Origin: an uncultured Ruminococcus sp. | GTDB lineage: Bacteria > Bacillota > Clostridia > Oscillospirales > Acutalibacteraceae | Length of the DNA stretch: 17,143 nt | Direction of reading: 5' to 3' | Assembly: GCA_934476515.1 (NCBI GenBank) | Contig: CAKSNZ010000038.1 | Coordinates: 1 to 17,143, forward strand | Shown: one piece after another, positions 1 to 6,461 of the stretch | How the letters are laid out: each line of letters starts with the position of its first letter | Numbering within the stretch: position 1 is the first letter of the stretch | Notes under the pieces: generated by a model | Databases searched by the model: none | The model's input: only the letters and a program-made list of their open reading frames with translations | Told to the model about the DNA's origin: nothing | Made by a program: the position numbers and the translations under genes

Positions 1-9
1 TATGCGAAT

Positions 10-185
10 TGTATACCATGTCCTTGCGCTCCTGTATACCATGTTACTCTTGACACACTGTTCGCCCCTACGACTGTGAGCCACAATACGATATATAAAT
101 TACTATTGTTTATGCTACAAAATATCGTTGTATTTTGAATTGTACAATCACATAGTTTACAGTTTATACAAGGACATAGTTTACA
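10..185. mobile_element. Candidate MITE or insertion-sequence remnant with paired inverted boxes
   Basis: The box TGTATACCATGT occurs at 10-21 and again at 33-44. The inverted box ACATAGTTTACA occurs at 150-161 and 174-185. Read from each outer end inward, both sides share the pattern TGTAWACYATGT(CC), repeated at 23-24 bp spacing, and the outermost bases are TG and CA. Two spaced repeats per end in inverted orientation is the layout of transposase-binding sites in several IS families, for example the IS21 type. No transposase is present in the 176 bp and I see no clear target-site duplication. The element is therefore inferred to be non-autonomous or a deletion remnant. The family assignment is a guess. 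Confidence 0.4.
59..85 (+). repeat. Truncated palindrome-plus-tail module (copy M1)
   Basis: TGTTCGCCC at 59-67 would be the right arm of a GGGCGAACA hairpin, but the matching left arm is absent. It runs into a tail, CCTACGACTGTGAGCCACA (67-85). That tail matches the tails of the two intact modules at 4610-4644 and, inverted, 4354-4388. It looks like a module cut by the neighbouring box-bearing sequence. Confidence 0.45.
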
Positions 186-207
186 CTTTTCATATTTAAA
201 CATCCCC

Positions 208-302
208 ACAAACCCTAATTTATCAAACTAATCTTTACCCACAAACAAAATTGAAAAACCCTAATTTGTAGAACTAATTTATCTTAACCAACAAACAAAA
301 AT
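208..302 (-). repeat. R1 dispersed intergenic repeat, two tandem units
   Basis: On the minus strand two units of about 46 bp follow one another: an ATTTTGTTTGT-type segment, then GGGTAAAG or GGTTAAG, then AATTAGGG followed by a T-rich end. The 13-mer AATTAGGGTTTGT occurs exactly on the minus strand at 220-208, and recurs at 4273-4285 (+) and 4760-4748 (-). The second unit (255-302) is more diverged. The function is unknown; other copies lie at 4272-4326, 4713-4762, 16286-16319 and 17024-17074, all outside genes. Confidence 0.65.
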
Positions 303-310
303 AAAAAAAG

Positions 311-342
311 AAAAAGGTGTGTAGTTTCCTACACACCTTTTT
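311..342. terminator. Strong bidirectional intrinsic terminator
   Basis: A perfect 14-bp stem, AAAAAGGTGTGTAG with CTACACACCTTTTT, closes on a 4-base TTTC loop. A runs on one side and T runs on the other allow function in both directions. On the minus strand it lies 200 bases beyond the nadC stop. It could also end a plus-strand gene lying to the left of the window. Confidence 0.85.
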
Positions 343-426
343 CTGTGGAAATTAGTTATGAAAAAAATTACTTGAAATCAATAATAAATATCAATAGTAA
401 AAAACTATTAATAAATAGTAATAATA

Positions 427-450
427 AAATCAATAACATAACATTGATTT
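427..450 (-). terminator. Weak hairpin, possible first nadC terminator
   Basis: AAATCAAT (427-434) and ATTGATTT (443-450) form a perfect 8-bp AT-rich stem with an 8-base loop. On the minus strand it is followed by a T-rich stretch (TATTATTACTATTT). It is nearer to the nadC stop than the 311-342 hairpin but much less stable, so it may only contribute to termination. Confidence 0.35.
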
Positions 451-541
451 TTTCAAACTAAAGGTAATAACAAATATACTGTATTTAAAATCTTATATTT
501 ATTTTATGTTTAGCCTAAAATCAGAACATCGAAAACTAAAA

Positions 542-1378
542 TTAAATAATCTTTAGTGAAATGTCAAATGCTTTTACTGAGTGAGTTAAAGCACCGATTG
601 AAATAATGTCAACACCTGTTTCTGCAACACCACGGATTGTTTCTTCTGTAATGCCACCGGATGCCTCAAGTAGTGCTTTACCGTCAGCAATTTTAACTGC
701 TTCTCTCATTGTGTCATTATCCATATTATCTAGCATAATAACATCAACATCAACAGAAAGTGCTTCTCTCAATTCGTCAAGAGTTCTGACTTCAAGTTCA
801 ACCTTTGCCATATGACCTAGCTTTGTGCGTAACTTTGTTACTGCATTAGTAATGCCACCACCTGCATCAACATGGTTGTCCTTTAGCATAGCAGCATCAC
901 TTAGGTTAAATCTGTGGTTCTTGCCACCACCAACTGTTACTGCATACTTCTGTAATGGACGCATACCCGGTAGTGTTTTTCTTGTGTCTGCAATAGATGC
1001 GTTAGTACCTTCAACAATTTTTACAATTCTGTTTGTCATTGAAGAAATACCACTCATATGCTGAAGTAGGTTAAGAGCAGTTCTTTCACCCTTTAGGATA
1101 GTTCTTGTTTTGCCCTTGATTTTTGCGATAATGTCGCCTTTCTTAACATCTTCACCATCATGAATAAAAACTTCATACTGAAAATCAGGTTGGATTAGAG
1201 TAAATACTCTTAAAGCAACTTCAATACCACAAAGTACACCGTCAGCTTTTGCCAGGAACTTTGCTTCATTTTCCTGATCTTCAGGGATAAGGTAATCTGT
1301 TGTAATGTCAACATAGTTAATGTCCTCTAGTAGGGCAGTTTTGATTAGATTATCTACATAAAATTGATTTAATATCAT
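542..1378 (-). CDS. nadC: Nicotinate-nucleotide diphosphorylase (carboxylating), quinolinate phosphoribosyltransferase
   Basis: This cytoplasmic enzyme converts quinolinate and PRPP to nicotinate mononucleotide, CO2 and diphosphate, the last step of de novo NAD precursor synthesis. The 278-residue length is normal. Visible family motifs are ERTALNLLQHMSG (98-110), DTRKTLPGMR (131-140) with the phosphate-binding Arg/Lys residues, the glycine-rich GGGKNHRFNLSDAAMLKDNH segment (150-169), VELEV near 194, and the C-terminal LEASGGI and SIGALTHS phosphate-binding loops. The ATG overlaps the nadB stop by 4 bases (ATGA) and has an AAGGAAGG ribosome site 9 bases upstream inside nadB. The two genes are therefore translated as one operon. 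Nothing is missing from the active site as far as I can see. Confidence 0.97.
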   Translation of the reverse strand: MILNQFYVDNLIKTALLEDINYVDITTDYLIPEDQENEAKFLAKADGVLCGIEVALRVFTLIQPDFQYEVFIHDGEDVKKGDIIAKIKGKTRTILKGERTALNLLQHMSGISSMTNRIVKIVEGTNASIADTRKTLPGMRPLQKYAVTVGGGKNHRFNLSDAAMLKDNHVDAGGGITNAVTKLRTKLGHMAKVELEVRTLDELREALSVDVDVIMLDNMDNDTMREAVKIADGKALLEASGGITEETIRGVAETGVDIISIGALTHSVKAFDISLKII

Positions 1379-2844
1379 AGGTTGATACCTTCCTTAATTT
1401 CTTCAAGAATAATTTTTGCAACAGTTGCAAGACTTCTTGCCTCTACAAAATCAGGAGTGATTTCGTAATTTGTGTTATTTAACTTATTAAGAATATCCTT
1501 TACTTCTTCATATGCATTGTCAACATTGTCAAGGTTAGGAATTACAAAATATGTATCCTGCATAATTTCTCTAATTCTTGTACGAATACCTGTAGGTAAC
1601 TTTTCGCCGGTAATATTCTTGTTATCAGGTTCTTCACCAAGAGGTTTCTTGCCACCTTTATGAAGTCTGTCTGTAATGTCAATTGCTGCTCTTCTGGAGA
1701 ATACAAGTGCCTCAAGCAAAGAGTTACTTGCAAGTCTGTTAGCACCATGTACACCTGTATGAGAACATTCACCACAAGCATATAGTCTGTCAACAGATGT
1801 TCTGGCATCTAAATCAACATTGATACCACCCATTAGGTAGTGCTGACAAGGATAAATAGGAATCCAATCCTTTGTAATATCAATACCCTTTTCAAGACAT
1901 CTTGAATAAATCATAGGGAATCTGTTTTTTACAAATTCAGGGTCTTTAGCAGTAATATCAAGATAGAAATTGCTACTGCCTGTTTTCTTCTGTTCTTCCA
2001 TAATTGCATGAGAAACAACATCTCTAGGAGCAAGTTCTCCACGCTCATCATAGTCAAACATAAATCTTCTGCCATCATGGTTAAGAAGGATAGCACCTTC
2101 ACCACGAACAGCCTCAGAAATCAAGAATCTTTCTCTGTCACTTTTGCTGTCAAAAGCAGTAGGATGGAACTGAACTCTTGAAAGATGCTTAATGTTAGCA
2201 CCAAGCATATATGCAAATGTAATACCGTCACCTGTTGCAATAGCTGAGTTAGTTGTGTATTTATATACTCTGCCGATACCACCGGTAGCAAGTACACAGT
2301 ATGATGTACCGATAGAATATTCTTCACCATTTCTCATAACACCAAGGTAAAAACCATGTTCAACCTTATCAATAGAATAAACAAGTGCATTGTCCCAAAT
2401 TGTAATATTTTTTTTAGCTTCTACATCAAGAAGTAGCTTATCTACAATTTCCTTACCTGTTGAGTCTTTATGGTGTACAATACGATTACGACAATGACCA
2501 CCCTCTAAAGTTGCAAGTAGGTTGCCTTTTTTATCTCTATCAAAGTCAACACCAAGTTCCTTTAACTTTAGAACATCATCAGGACCTTCAGTTACTAGCT
2601 TTTCAACTGCAGAAAGGTTGTTCTTATATTTACCTGCGATTAAAGTATCTGCTATGTGTAATTTATAGTTATCATGATTTTTGTCAAGTACAGCCGCAAC
2701 ACCACCTTGTGCAAAACTACTGTTGCTTAAAGTAAGTTCCTTTTTGCTAAGTAGTAGAACAGAAACATCTTCAGGGTACTTTAAAGCACCGTAAAGTCCT
2801 GCAACACCTGTACCTACTATAACTACATCAAATTGTTTGTCCAT
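1375..2844 (-). CDS. nadB: L-aspartate oxidase
   Basis: This FAD-dependent enzyme oxidises L-aspartate to iminoaspartate, which NadA condenses with dihydroxyacetone phosphate to quinolinate. The 489 residues are somewhat shorter than the ~540 of the E. coli enzyme, mainly at the C-terminal helical domain. The N-terminal dinucleotide-binding motif is GTGVAG (11-16). Next come SSFAQGGVAAV (42-52), ATGGIGRVYKYTTN (186-199), QFHPTAF (225-231, His227), LAPRDVV (271-277, catalytic-type Arg274), His335 and the FAD-contacting GANRLASNSLLEA (367-379). The ATG at 2844 has a GAGG site upstream. It is the first gene of nadB-nadC. The usual partner nadA is not in this window. A 22-bp inverted repeat lies 26 bases upstream of the start and suggests repressor control. 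Confidence 0.96.
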   Translation of the reverse strand: MDKQFDVVIVGTGVAGLYGALKYPEDVSVLLLSKKELTLSNSSFAQGGVAAVLDKNHDNYKLHIADTLIAGKYKNNLSAVEKLVTEGPDDVLKLKELGVDFDRDKKGNLLATLEGGHCRNRIVHHKDSTGKEIVDKLLLDVEAKKNITIWDNALVYSIDKVEHGFYLGVMRNGEEYSIGTSYCVLATGGIGRVYKYTTNSAIATGDGITFAYMLGANIKHLSRVQFHPTAFDSKSDRERFLISEAVRGEGAILLNHDGRRFMFDYDERGELAPRDVVSHAIMEEQKKTGSSNFYLDITAKDPEFVKNRFPMIYSRCLEKGIDITKDWIPIYPCQHYLMGGINVDLDARTSVDRLYACGECSHTGVHGANRLASNSLLEALVFSRRAAIDITDRLHKGGKKPLGEEPDNKNITGEKLPTGIRTRIREIMQDTYFVIPNLDNVDNAYEEVKDILNKLNNTNYEITPDFVEARSLATVAKIILEEIKEGINL

Positions 2845-2870
2845 TTTCTTTGACCTCTTTAATAAATTGC

Positions 2871-2892
2871 GTAAACTGATTTAGCAGTTTAC
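2871..2892 (-). promoter_or_regulatory. Perfect inverted repeat, candidate nadBC operator
   Basis: GTAAACTG (2871-2878) and CAGTTTAC (2885-2892) are perfect 8-bp arms around a 6-base centre. The site lies between a TATAAT at 2914-2909 (minus strand) and the nadB ribosome site, in the early transcribed leader. Firmicutes NAD genes are often repressed by NiaR through palindromic sites in this position. I cannot confirm that this sequence fits a NiaR motif, so the regulator is inferred from position only. Confidence 0.55.
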
Positions 2893-2908
2893 AAAATATT
2901 TGAATTAT

Positions 2909-2914
2909 ATTATA
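2909..2914 (-). promoter_or_regulatory. Likely -10 box of the nadBC promoter
   Basis: A perfect TATAAT is read on the minus strand (2914-2909). The -35 at 17-bp spacing is only TTTAAA, so the promoter may depend on other contacts. It lies about 65 bases upstream of the nadB start and immediately upstream of the inverted repeat at 2871-2892. The plus-strand hflX promoter must lie in the same 160-bp divergent region, but I see no good match for it. Confidence 0.45.
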
Positions 2915-3004
2915 CTACAATAAACACATAATTTAAAGTGTATAGAGAAATTTAAGTTAGATATTTTTTATATAACCATATTAGTTAAGGAAAGGTGGGT
3001 TATT

Positions 3005-4255
3005 ATGGAACTAAAAAGTAATGAAGAAAAGGTAACAAGAGCAGTTCTCATTAGTGTTAATACAGGTGAGTATGATGCAGATACTTCTCTCCTTGAACTT
3101 GTTGAACTGGCAAAGACTGCCGGTGCTGAAACTGTGGCAACTGTTATGCAAAACCTAGACAGACCTGAAACTGCAACATATGTTGGTAAAGGTAAACTCC
3201 TTGAAATCAGTGAATTTTGTGAAAGTCAAGAAATTGATTTGCTTATATTTGACAGTGAGCTTTCACCAACTCAAATTAGAAATATTGAAGAAGAAACCGG
3301 TGTAAGGGTAATTGACCGTACAATGCTTATTCTTGATATTTTTGCAATGAGAGCAAGAAGTAAAGAAGGTAAATTGCAGGTTGAACTTGCACAGTTAAAG
3401 TATATGATGCCTAGACTTACCGGTATGGGTACTGCAATGAGCCGACTTGGTGGTGGTATCGGTACAAGAGGCCCCGGTGAAACTAAGCTGGAAACCGACA
3501 GAAGACATATTCGAAGAAGAATGGAAACTCTAAAGGAACAACTAAAAGATGTTGAACACCATAGAGAACAACTTAGAAAAAGAAGAAGAAAAGACAATGT
3601 GATTACTGTAGCCATTGTTGGTTATACAAATGCCGGTAAAAGTACCCTTATGAACTATCTGACAGATGCAGGTGTACTGGCAGAGAACAAACTTTTTGCA
3701 ACCCTTGACCCAACATCAAGAGCATTAAAACTGCCTAATGGTGTAACTGTTATGTTGATTGATACAGTAGGTCTTGTTAGAAGACTACCTCACCACCTAG
3801 TTGATGCATTCCGTTCAACTTTGGAAGAGGCAGCAGAGGCAGATATTATCCTAAATGTTTGTGATGTTAGCAGTGAAGAAGCATCTTTGCACCTAAAGGT
3901 AACAAGAGAACTTCTTGAAAGTTTAGGTTGCAAGGATACACCTATTATTCCGGTACTGAATAAATGTGACCTAGTTTCCGGTGGTGTGACAGTTCCACAG
4001 ATAGGAACAGGTGTTAGAATTTCTGCAAAAGAAGGTAAAGGTATTGATGAACTTTTACATGCAATAGAAGAAAACTTACCGGTTAAAGTAAAGAGAGTTA
4101 AGGCACTTTTGCCATTTGATAAACTAGGTATCTCTGCTGAAATTCGTGAAAAGTGTATCCTTAATAGCGAAGAATATGTTGCCGAAGGCCTTTTAATTGA
4201 TGCCGTTATCAGCGAAGAAATGTATTCCAAAATCAGAGATTATATTGTGGAATGA
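3005..4255 (+). CDS. hflX: Ribosome-associated GTPase HflX
   Basis: HflX binds the 50S subunit and rescues or splits stalled ribosomes under stress. The 416 residues divide into an N-terminal HflX domain (about 10-195) ending in the family signature GTRGPGETKLE (153-163) and an Arg/Lys-rich coiled linker (165-197). The G domain follows: G1 GYTNAGKS (206-213), G2 Thr in FATLD (231-235), G3 DTVG (253-256), G4 NKCD (319-322) and G5 SAKEG (340-344). A C-terminal domain completes the protein. The ATG follows AAGGAAAGGTGGG at 5-6 bases. It is transcribed divergently from nadB. No intrinsic terminator follows; a copy of the R1 repeat begins 17 bases after the stop. Confidence 0.97.
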   Translation: MELKSNEEKVTRAVLISVNTGEYDADTSLLELVELAKTAGAETVATVMQNLDRPETATYVGKGKLLEISEFCESQEIDLLIFDSELSPTQIRNIEEETGVRVIDRTMLILDIFAMRARSKEGKLQVELAQLKYMMPRLTGMGTAMSRLGGGIGTRGPGETKLETDRRHIRRRMETLKEQLKDVEHHREQLRKRRRKDNVITVAIVGYTNAGKSTLMNYLTDAGVLAENKLFATLDPTSRALKLPNGVTVMLIDTVGLVRRLPHHLVDAFRSTLEEAAEADIILNVCDVSSEEASLHLKVTRELLESLGCKDTPIIPVLNKCDLVSGGVTVPQIGTGVRISAKEGKGIDELLHAIEENLPVKVKRVKALLPFDKLGISAEIREKCILNSEEYVAEGLLIDAVISEEMYSKIRDYIVE

Positions 4256-4271
4256 TTTTGAGATTATAGAT

Positions 4272-4326
4272 GAATTAGGGTTTGTCTTATAGTTTTGATT
4301 GTGGTTAAAGGAAAATTTGCAAAATT
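4272..4326 (+). repeat. R1 repeat, left arm of the nested element
   Basis: This copy contains AATTAGGGTTTGT (4273-4285), then TTTTGATTGTGG (4293-4304) and TTAAAGGAAAATTTG. It matches the minus-strand copy at 4762-4713 through about 48 bp with small indels. It begins 17 bases after the hflX stop codon, so hflX transcripts are expected to run into it. Confidence 0.65.
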
Positions 4327-4353
4327 ATCATAACTGTTATTATAACAATAGTG

Positions 4354-4388
4354 TGGCTAACAGGTGTAGGGGACATCATTGATGTCCC
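4354..4388 (-). repeat. Palindrome-plus-tail module, copy M2
   Basis: The perfect palindrome GGGACATCATTGATGTCCC (4370-4388; arms of 9 around one base) is followed on the minus strand by CCTACACCTGTTAGCCA (4370-4354). It has the same geometry and tail as copy M3 at 4610-4644 but an entirely different stem sequence. Confidence 0.65.
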
Positions 4389-4430
4389 GTTACAAACTAT
4401 CCTATTTATCGGTATTATCCACTGTGTAGT

Positions 4431-4569
4431 AAGTTATAATTTATAATCTGCAAATAGGACAAAAAGCCCATAGGTATCACACTTTTTAACGGGCGAACTG
4501 TATTCGCCCGTTTAATAGTAAAATGTTTTATGTAACTTTGTCCTATGTAGAAACTAAAATTATAACTTA
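4431..4569. repeat. Inner long hairpin of the nested element
   Basis: Arms 4431-4466 and 4536-4569 pair over more than 30 bases with few mismatches; both contain the AAGTTATAAT and ATAGGACAAA parts. They enclose a GC-rich hairpin with arms AACGGGCGAA (4488-4497) and TTCGCCCGTT (4503-4512) and a 5-base loop. An alternative perfect 12-bp pairing exists between TTGTCCTATGTA (4538-4549) and TACATAGGACAA (4571-4582). Confidence 0.65.
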
Positions 4570-4609
4570 ATACATAGGACAATATGCCAATAAAGAGGCT
4601 GATTTGCTC

Positions 4610-4644
4610 GGTCCAACAATGTTGGACCCTACACCTGTGAGTCA
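4610..4644 (+). repeat. Palindrome-plus-tail module, copy M3
   Basis: The perfect palindrome GGTCCAACAATGTTGGACC (4610-4628; arms of 9 around one base) runs into the tail CCTACACCTGTGAGTCA (4628-4644). The tail matches copy M2 at 15 of 17 positions while the two stems share no sequence. Confidence 0.65.
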
Positions 4645-4712
4645 GAGTTTCATATGATTTTATGTGCATATTTTCACTATGAATTTTTCTTTATTGCCGA
4701 TTGTATTTAAAA

Positions 4713-4762
4713 GGAATTTACCTTAACACACAATCAAAATTAAAAAGACAAACCCTAATTTT
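4713..4762 (-). repeat. R1 repeat, right arm of the nested element
   Basis: On the minus strand this copy reads AAAATTAGGGTTTGTC, then a T-rich step, then AATTTTGATTGTG and GTTAAGGTAAATTCC. It is the inverted partner of the copy at 4272-4326 and shares the exact 13-mer AATTAGGGTTTGT. Confidence 0.65.
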
Positions 4763-4773
4763 TAGGAGAGAAA

Positions 4774-4787
4774 GGACATAGTACACA
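4774..4787 (-). repeat. Lone transposon-like box near the R1 repeat
   Basis: Read on the minus strand, TGTGTACTATGTCC matches the TGTAWACYATGTCC boxes that occur in pairs at 10-44 and 150-185. Only one copy is present here, 12 bases beyond the right arm of the nested element. Confidence 0.4.
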
Positions 4788-4811
4788 ACATTATATTATT
4801 ATAAAAAGAAA

Positions 4812-4835
4812 ATCCCTAGGTGAAGACCTAGGGAT
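4812..4835 (-). terminator. Terminator of the DUF1858-trmK-nif3 operon
   Basis: ATCCCTAGGT and ACCTAGGGAT form a perfect 10-bp stem with a 4-base loop. On the minus strand the stem is followed by TTTTCTTTTTAT. It lies 237 bases beyond the nif3 stop. Confidence 0.85.
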
Positions 4836-5071
4836 AATTTGTTATAGAAAGTTGAATTGAAATATAAGTATTTTTAATTTACAATTATTAGTTTTTTAGT
4901 TGTTGGATTTATAGTTAATATATTTAAATTTATTTAAACATACAGTAACAACAAATAAGTTTAAAAAACAAACGACTTATTATCATAATAATGATTTTAT
5001 CAAATAATTAGATTTAATATTATCATTTATTGTGTTAATAAAAACTACAACTTAATATGAAATAACTAAAA

Positions 5072-5821
5072 TCACAAATACTCAACATTATCAATAACTG
5101 CTTTTGCTTTGGTGAAAGATACATCAGGAAACTGCTGACTTAACTTTTCAACAAGAGGGAAGATAACCACATCTTCTGATTTAAAGTGTCCAACCTCAAC
5201 AACAGCAATATCTTTTCCCATTGCCTCAATCAGTAGATGGTGTTTCATTTCACCTGTTAAGAATAGGTCGCAACCATTGTCAAGTGCAGTGAAGATTTCC
5301 TCAGCACCTGCACCGGAAGATACACAAATCTTCTGTACCTTGTCTTTGTCGGTATATCTTAAACCTTTGCAGTTTAGCTTTTCTTTAACTTGCTTTGCAA
5401 ATTCTTTTGCTGAAAGTGGCTTGTTGATTTCACCAATATAAGCATATGTGCCATCAATGAATTTACCGTTCTGTAAACCTAAAGCATCACCAAGACAAGT
5501 GTTTACACCAAAGATAGGTGAAATATCAAGGTTAGTGTGTAGGCATAAAGCTGAAATTTTATTTTCAACTAATTTATACACAACACTGTTTTTGCTAACC
5601 TTTTTTAGTGGTGCAAAAATAATAGGGTGGTGGCTGATTATTAATTCAGCACCTATTTCCTTTGCCTCATCAACAACAGAAGATGTTATGTCAAGGGCAA
5701 CAAGAACTTTAGTTACAGTTTGGTTTTTGTCACCAACAAGAATACCACAGTTGTCAAAGTCTGCACAAGTATTTATAGGAGCAAAACTTTCAGTATAGTC
5801 AAAAATATCATTTACTGTCAT
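5072..5821 (-). CDS. Nif3-like dinuclear metal centre protein (short form)
   Basis: This is a member of the Nif3/YqfO/YbgI family, toroidal hexamers with a di-metal site; their enzymatic role is unsettled. The 249-residue length fits the short bacterial form, without the middle insertion domain found in longer YqfO proteins. Metal-ligand candidates are His64 and His65 in SHHPIIF (63-69), Asp99 in HTNLD (95-99), and His212 and Glu216 in VEVGHFKSEDV (208-218). FDNCGILVGD (22-31) is the usual N-terminal motif. The ATG at 5821 overlaps the end of trmK by 14 bases and has a GGAGG site inside trmK, which supports this start. The trmK-nif3 pairing is conserved in Firmicutes (yqfN-yqfO in Bacillus), but the functional link is not established. 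Confidence 0.93.
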   Translation of the reverse strand: MTVNDIFDYTESFAPINTCADFDNCGILVGDKNQTVTKVLVALDITSSVVDEAKEIGAELIISHHPIIFAPLKKVSKNSVVYKLVENKISALCLHTNLDISPIFGVNTCLGDALGLQNGKFIDGTYAYIGEINKPLSAKEFAKQVKEKLNCKGLRYTDKDKVQKICVSSGAGAEEIFTALDNGCDLFLTGEMKHHLLIEAMGKDIAVVEVGHFKSEDVVIFPLVEKLSQQFPDVSFTKAKAVIDNVEYL

Positions 5822-6461
5822 TTACCTTTTCCTCCAATACATTGATAACTTCTTCAAGACCTTTTTCACCAAGAACTCTTTTGTTTAGCTTACGGATTTC
5901 ATTTGATAAGAAAATTTTACATTCTTCATCATTAGTATCCATACTGCCAAGATAAAGGTCACTTTCTGTGTAAGGTGTTTTCTTGCCGGTATATTTTATC
6001 TTCATTATTGTGTATGGTCTTTTGCCTTCATGAGTGCATTTCTGCTCTTTGATTTCAAAACCATTTTCATATAGCCACTGAGTTAAGGTATAGTACCTTG
6101 TCATCGGTTGAATAATAAGAGTGTACTTTTCATTAGCTATATATTCACAAGAAGAAAGTATGTGAATAATTACATCAGCACCCATACCTGCCATAATAAA
6201 GGTATCAGCCTCATCTTCACCTATTCCGTTAAGACCGTCACAAAGTCTTGTTTCAATCTTATCTTGTAGATGGTTGAAGATTATGTTTTGGTTTCCTTTT
6301 TCAAGTGGCAAAGGATTAATGTCACAAGCTAAGGCTTTTCCACAAATTCCTTGCTGAATGAGGAAAACCGGAAGATATGCATGATCTGTGCCTATGTCGG
6401 CAACTACACTACCTTTATCCACCATTGTGGCAATAGTCTGTAGTCTTTCAGTTAAAATCAT
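5808..6461 (-). CDS. trmK: tRNA (adenine(22)-N(1))-methyltransferase
   Basis: This enzyme methylates N1 of A22 in the tRNA D-loop using S-adenosylmethionine. The 217 residues begin with a Rossmann-type methyltransferase domain. SAM-binding motif I is VADIGTDHAYLP (20-31). ACD (45-47) is the acidic ribose-binding end of strand 2, and LCDGLNGI lies at 73-80. The family-typical IMAGMGADVI (89-98) and LIIQPM (115-120) are also present. The C-terminal part (about 160-217) is the coiled-coil-like helical extension of TrmK. The ATG overlaps the upstream gene by 4 bases (ATGA), which implies translational coupling. A family match is clear; the A22 specificity is taken from characterised Firmicutes homologues. 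Confidence 0.94.
   Translation of the reverse strand: MILTERLQTIATMVDKGSVVADIGTDHAYLPVFLIQQGICGKALACDINPLPLEKGNQNIIFNHLQDKIETRLCDGLNGIGEDEADTFIMAGMGADVIIHILSSCEYIANEKYTLIIQPMTRYYTLTQWLYENGFEIKEQKCTHEGKRPYTIMKIKYTGKKTPYTESDLYLGSMDTNDEECKIFLSNEIRKLNKRVLGEKGLEEVINVLEEKVNDSK

Larger units (their letters stand above)
1..541. other. 541-base gene-free region with repeats and terminators
   Basis: No convincing coding frame is seen on either strand. The stretch holds, in order, two inverted pairs of 12-bp boxes (10-44 and 150-185), a truncated copy of the palindrome-plus-tail module (59-85), two tandem R1 repeat units on the minus strand (208-302), a strong bidirectional terminator (311-342) and a weaker hairpin (427-450). 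Positions 347-541 are otherwise plain AT-rich sequence downstream of nadC. The density of repeats suggests an intergenic landing site for small mobile or repetitive elements. Confidence 0.7.
4272..4762. mobile_element. ~490-bp nested inverted-repeat element, MITE-like
   Basis: The left half is an inverted homologue of the right half about a centre near 4500. From the outside in, the matching pairs are: R1 repeats (4272-4326 and 4713-4762); CCTACACCTG tails (4354-4370 and 4628-4644, 15 of 17 matching); 19-bp palindromes (4370-4388 and 4610-4628) whose sequences differ; a CCTATTTATCGGTAT-like segment (about 4399-4420 and 4577-4600); arms reading TTTGTCCTAT with an AT-rich tail ending ATTATAACTT (4431-4466 and 4536-4569); and a central hairpin (4488-4512). 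There is no coding capacity. The ordered symmetry is seen directly. A mobile, transposase-dependent origin is inferred. Confidence 0.6.
4256..5071. other. 816-base gene-free region between convergent hflX and nif3
   Basis: No coding frame here is credible. The left part (4272-4762) is a nested inverted-repeat element described separately, followed by a lone transposon-like box (4774-4787) and a minus-strand terminator (4812-4835). Positions 4846-5071 are AT-rich. The only structure I see there is AATAAGT with ACTTATT (arms of 7 around position 4970) and short AT palindromes. Confidence 0.75.

Noticed and set aside
208..302. Possible CRISPR-like array from the tandem R1 units
   Set aside because: The two units abut at about 46-bp period with no unique spacers between them, and similar units are dispersed and inverted elsewhere.
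3271..4230. Antisense open frames within hflX
   Set aside because: hflX has every GTPase motif intact on the other strand; these frames are by-products of its codon use.
4370..4388. GGGACATCA palindrome as the hflX terminator
   Set aside because: No T run follows on the plus strand (CGTTACAAAC comes next), and the same geometry recurs with a tail as a repeat module.
4415..4669. 84-codon minus-strand open frame inside the nested element
   Set aside because: It runs straight through the palindromes and hairpin arms, has no ribosome site, and resembles no family. The inverted-repeat structure explains the sequence.
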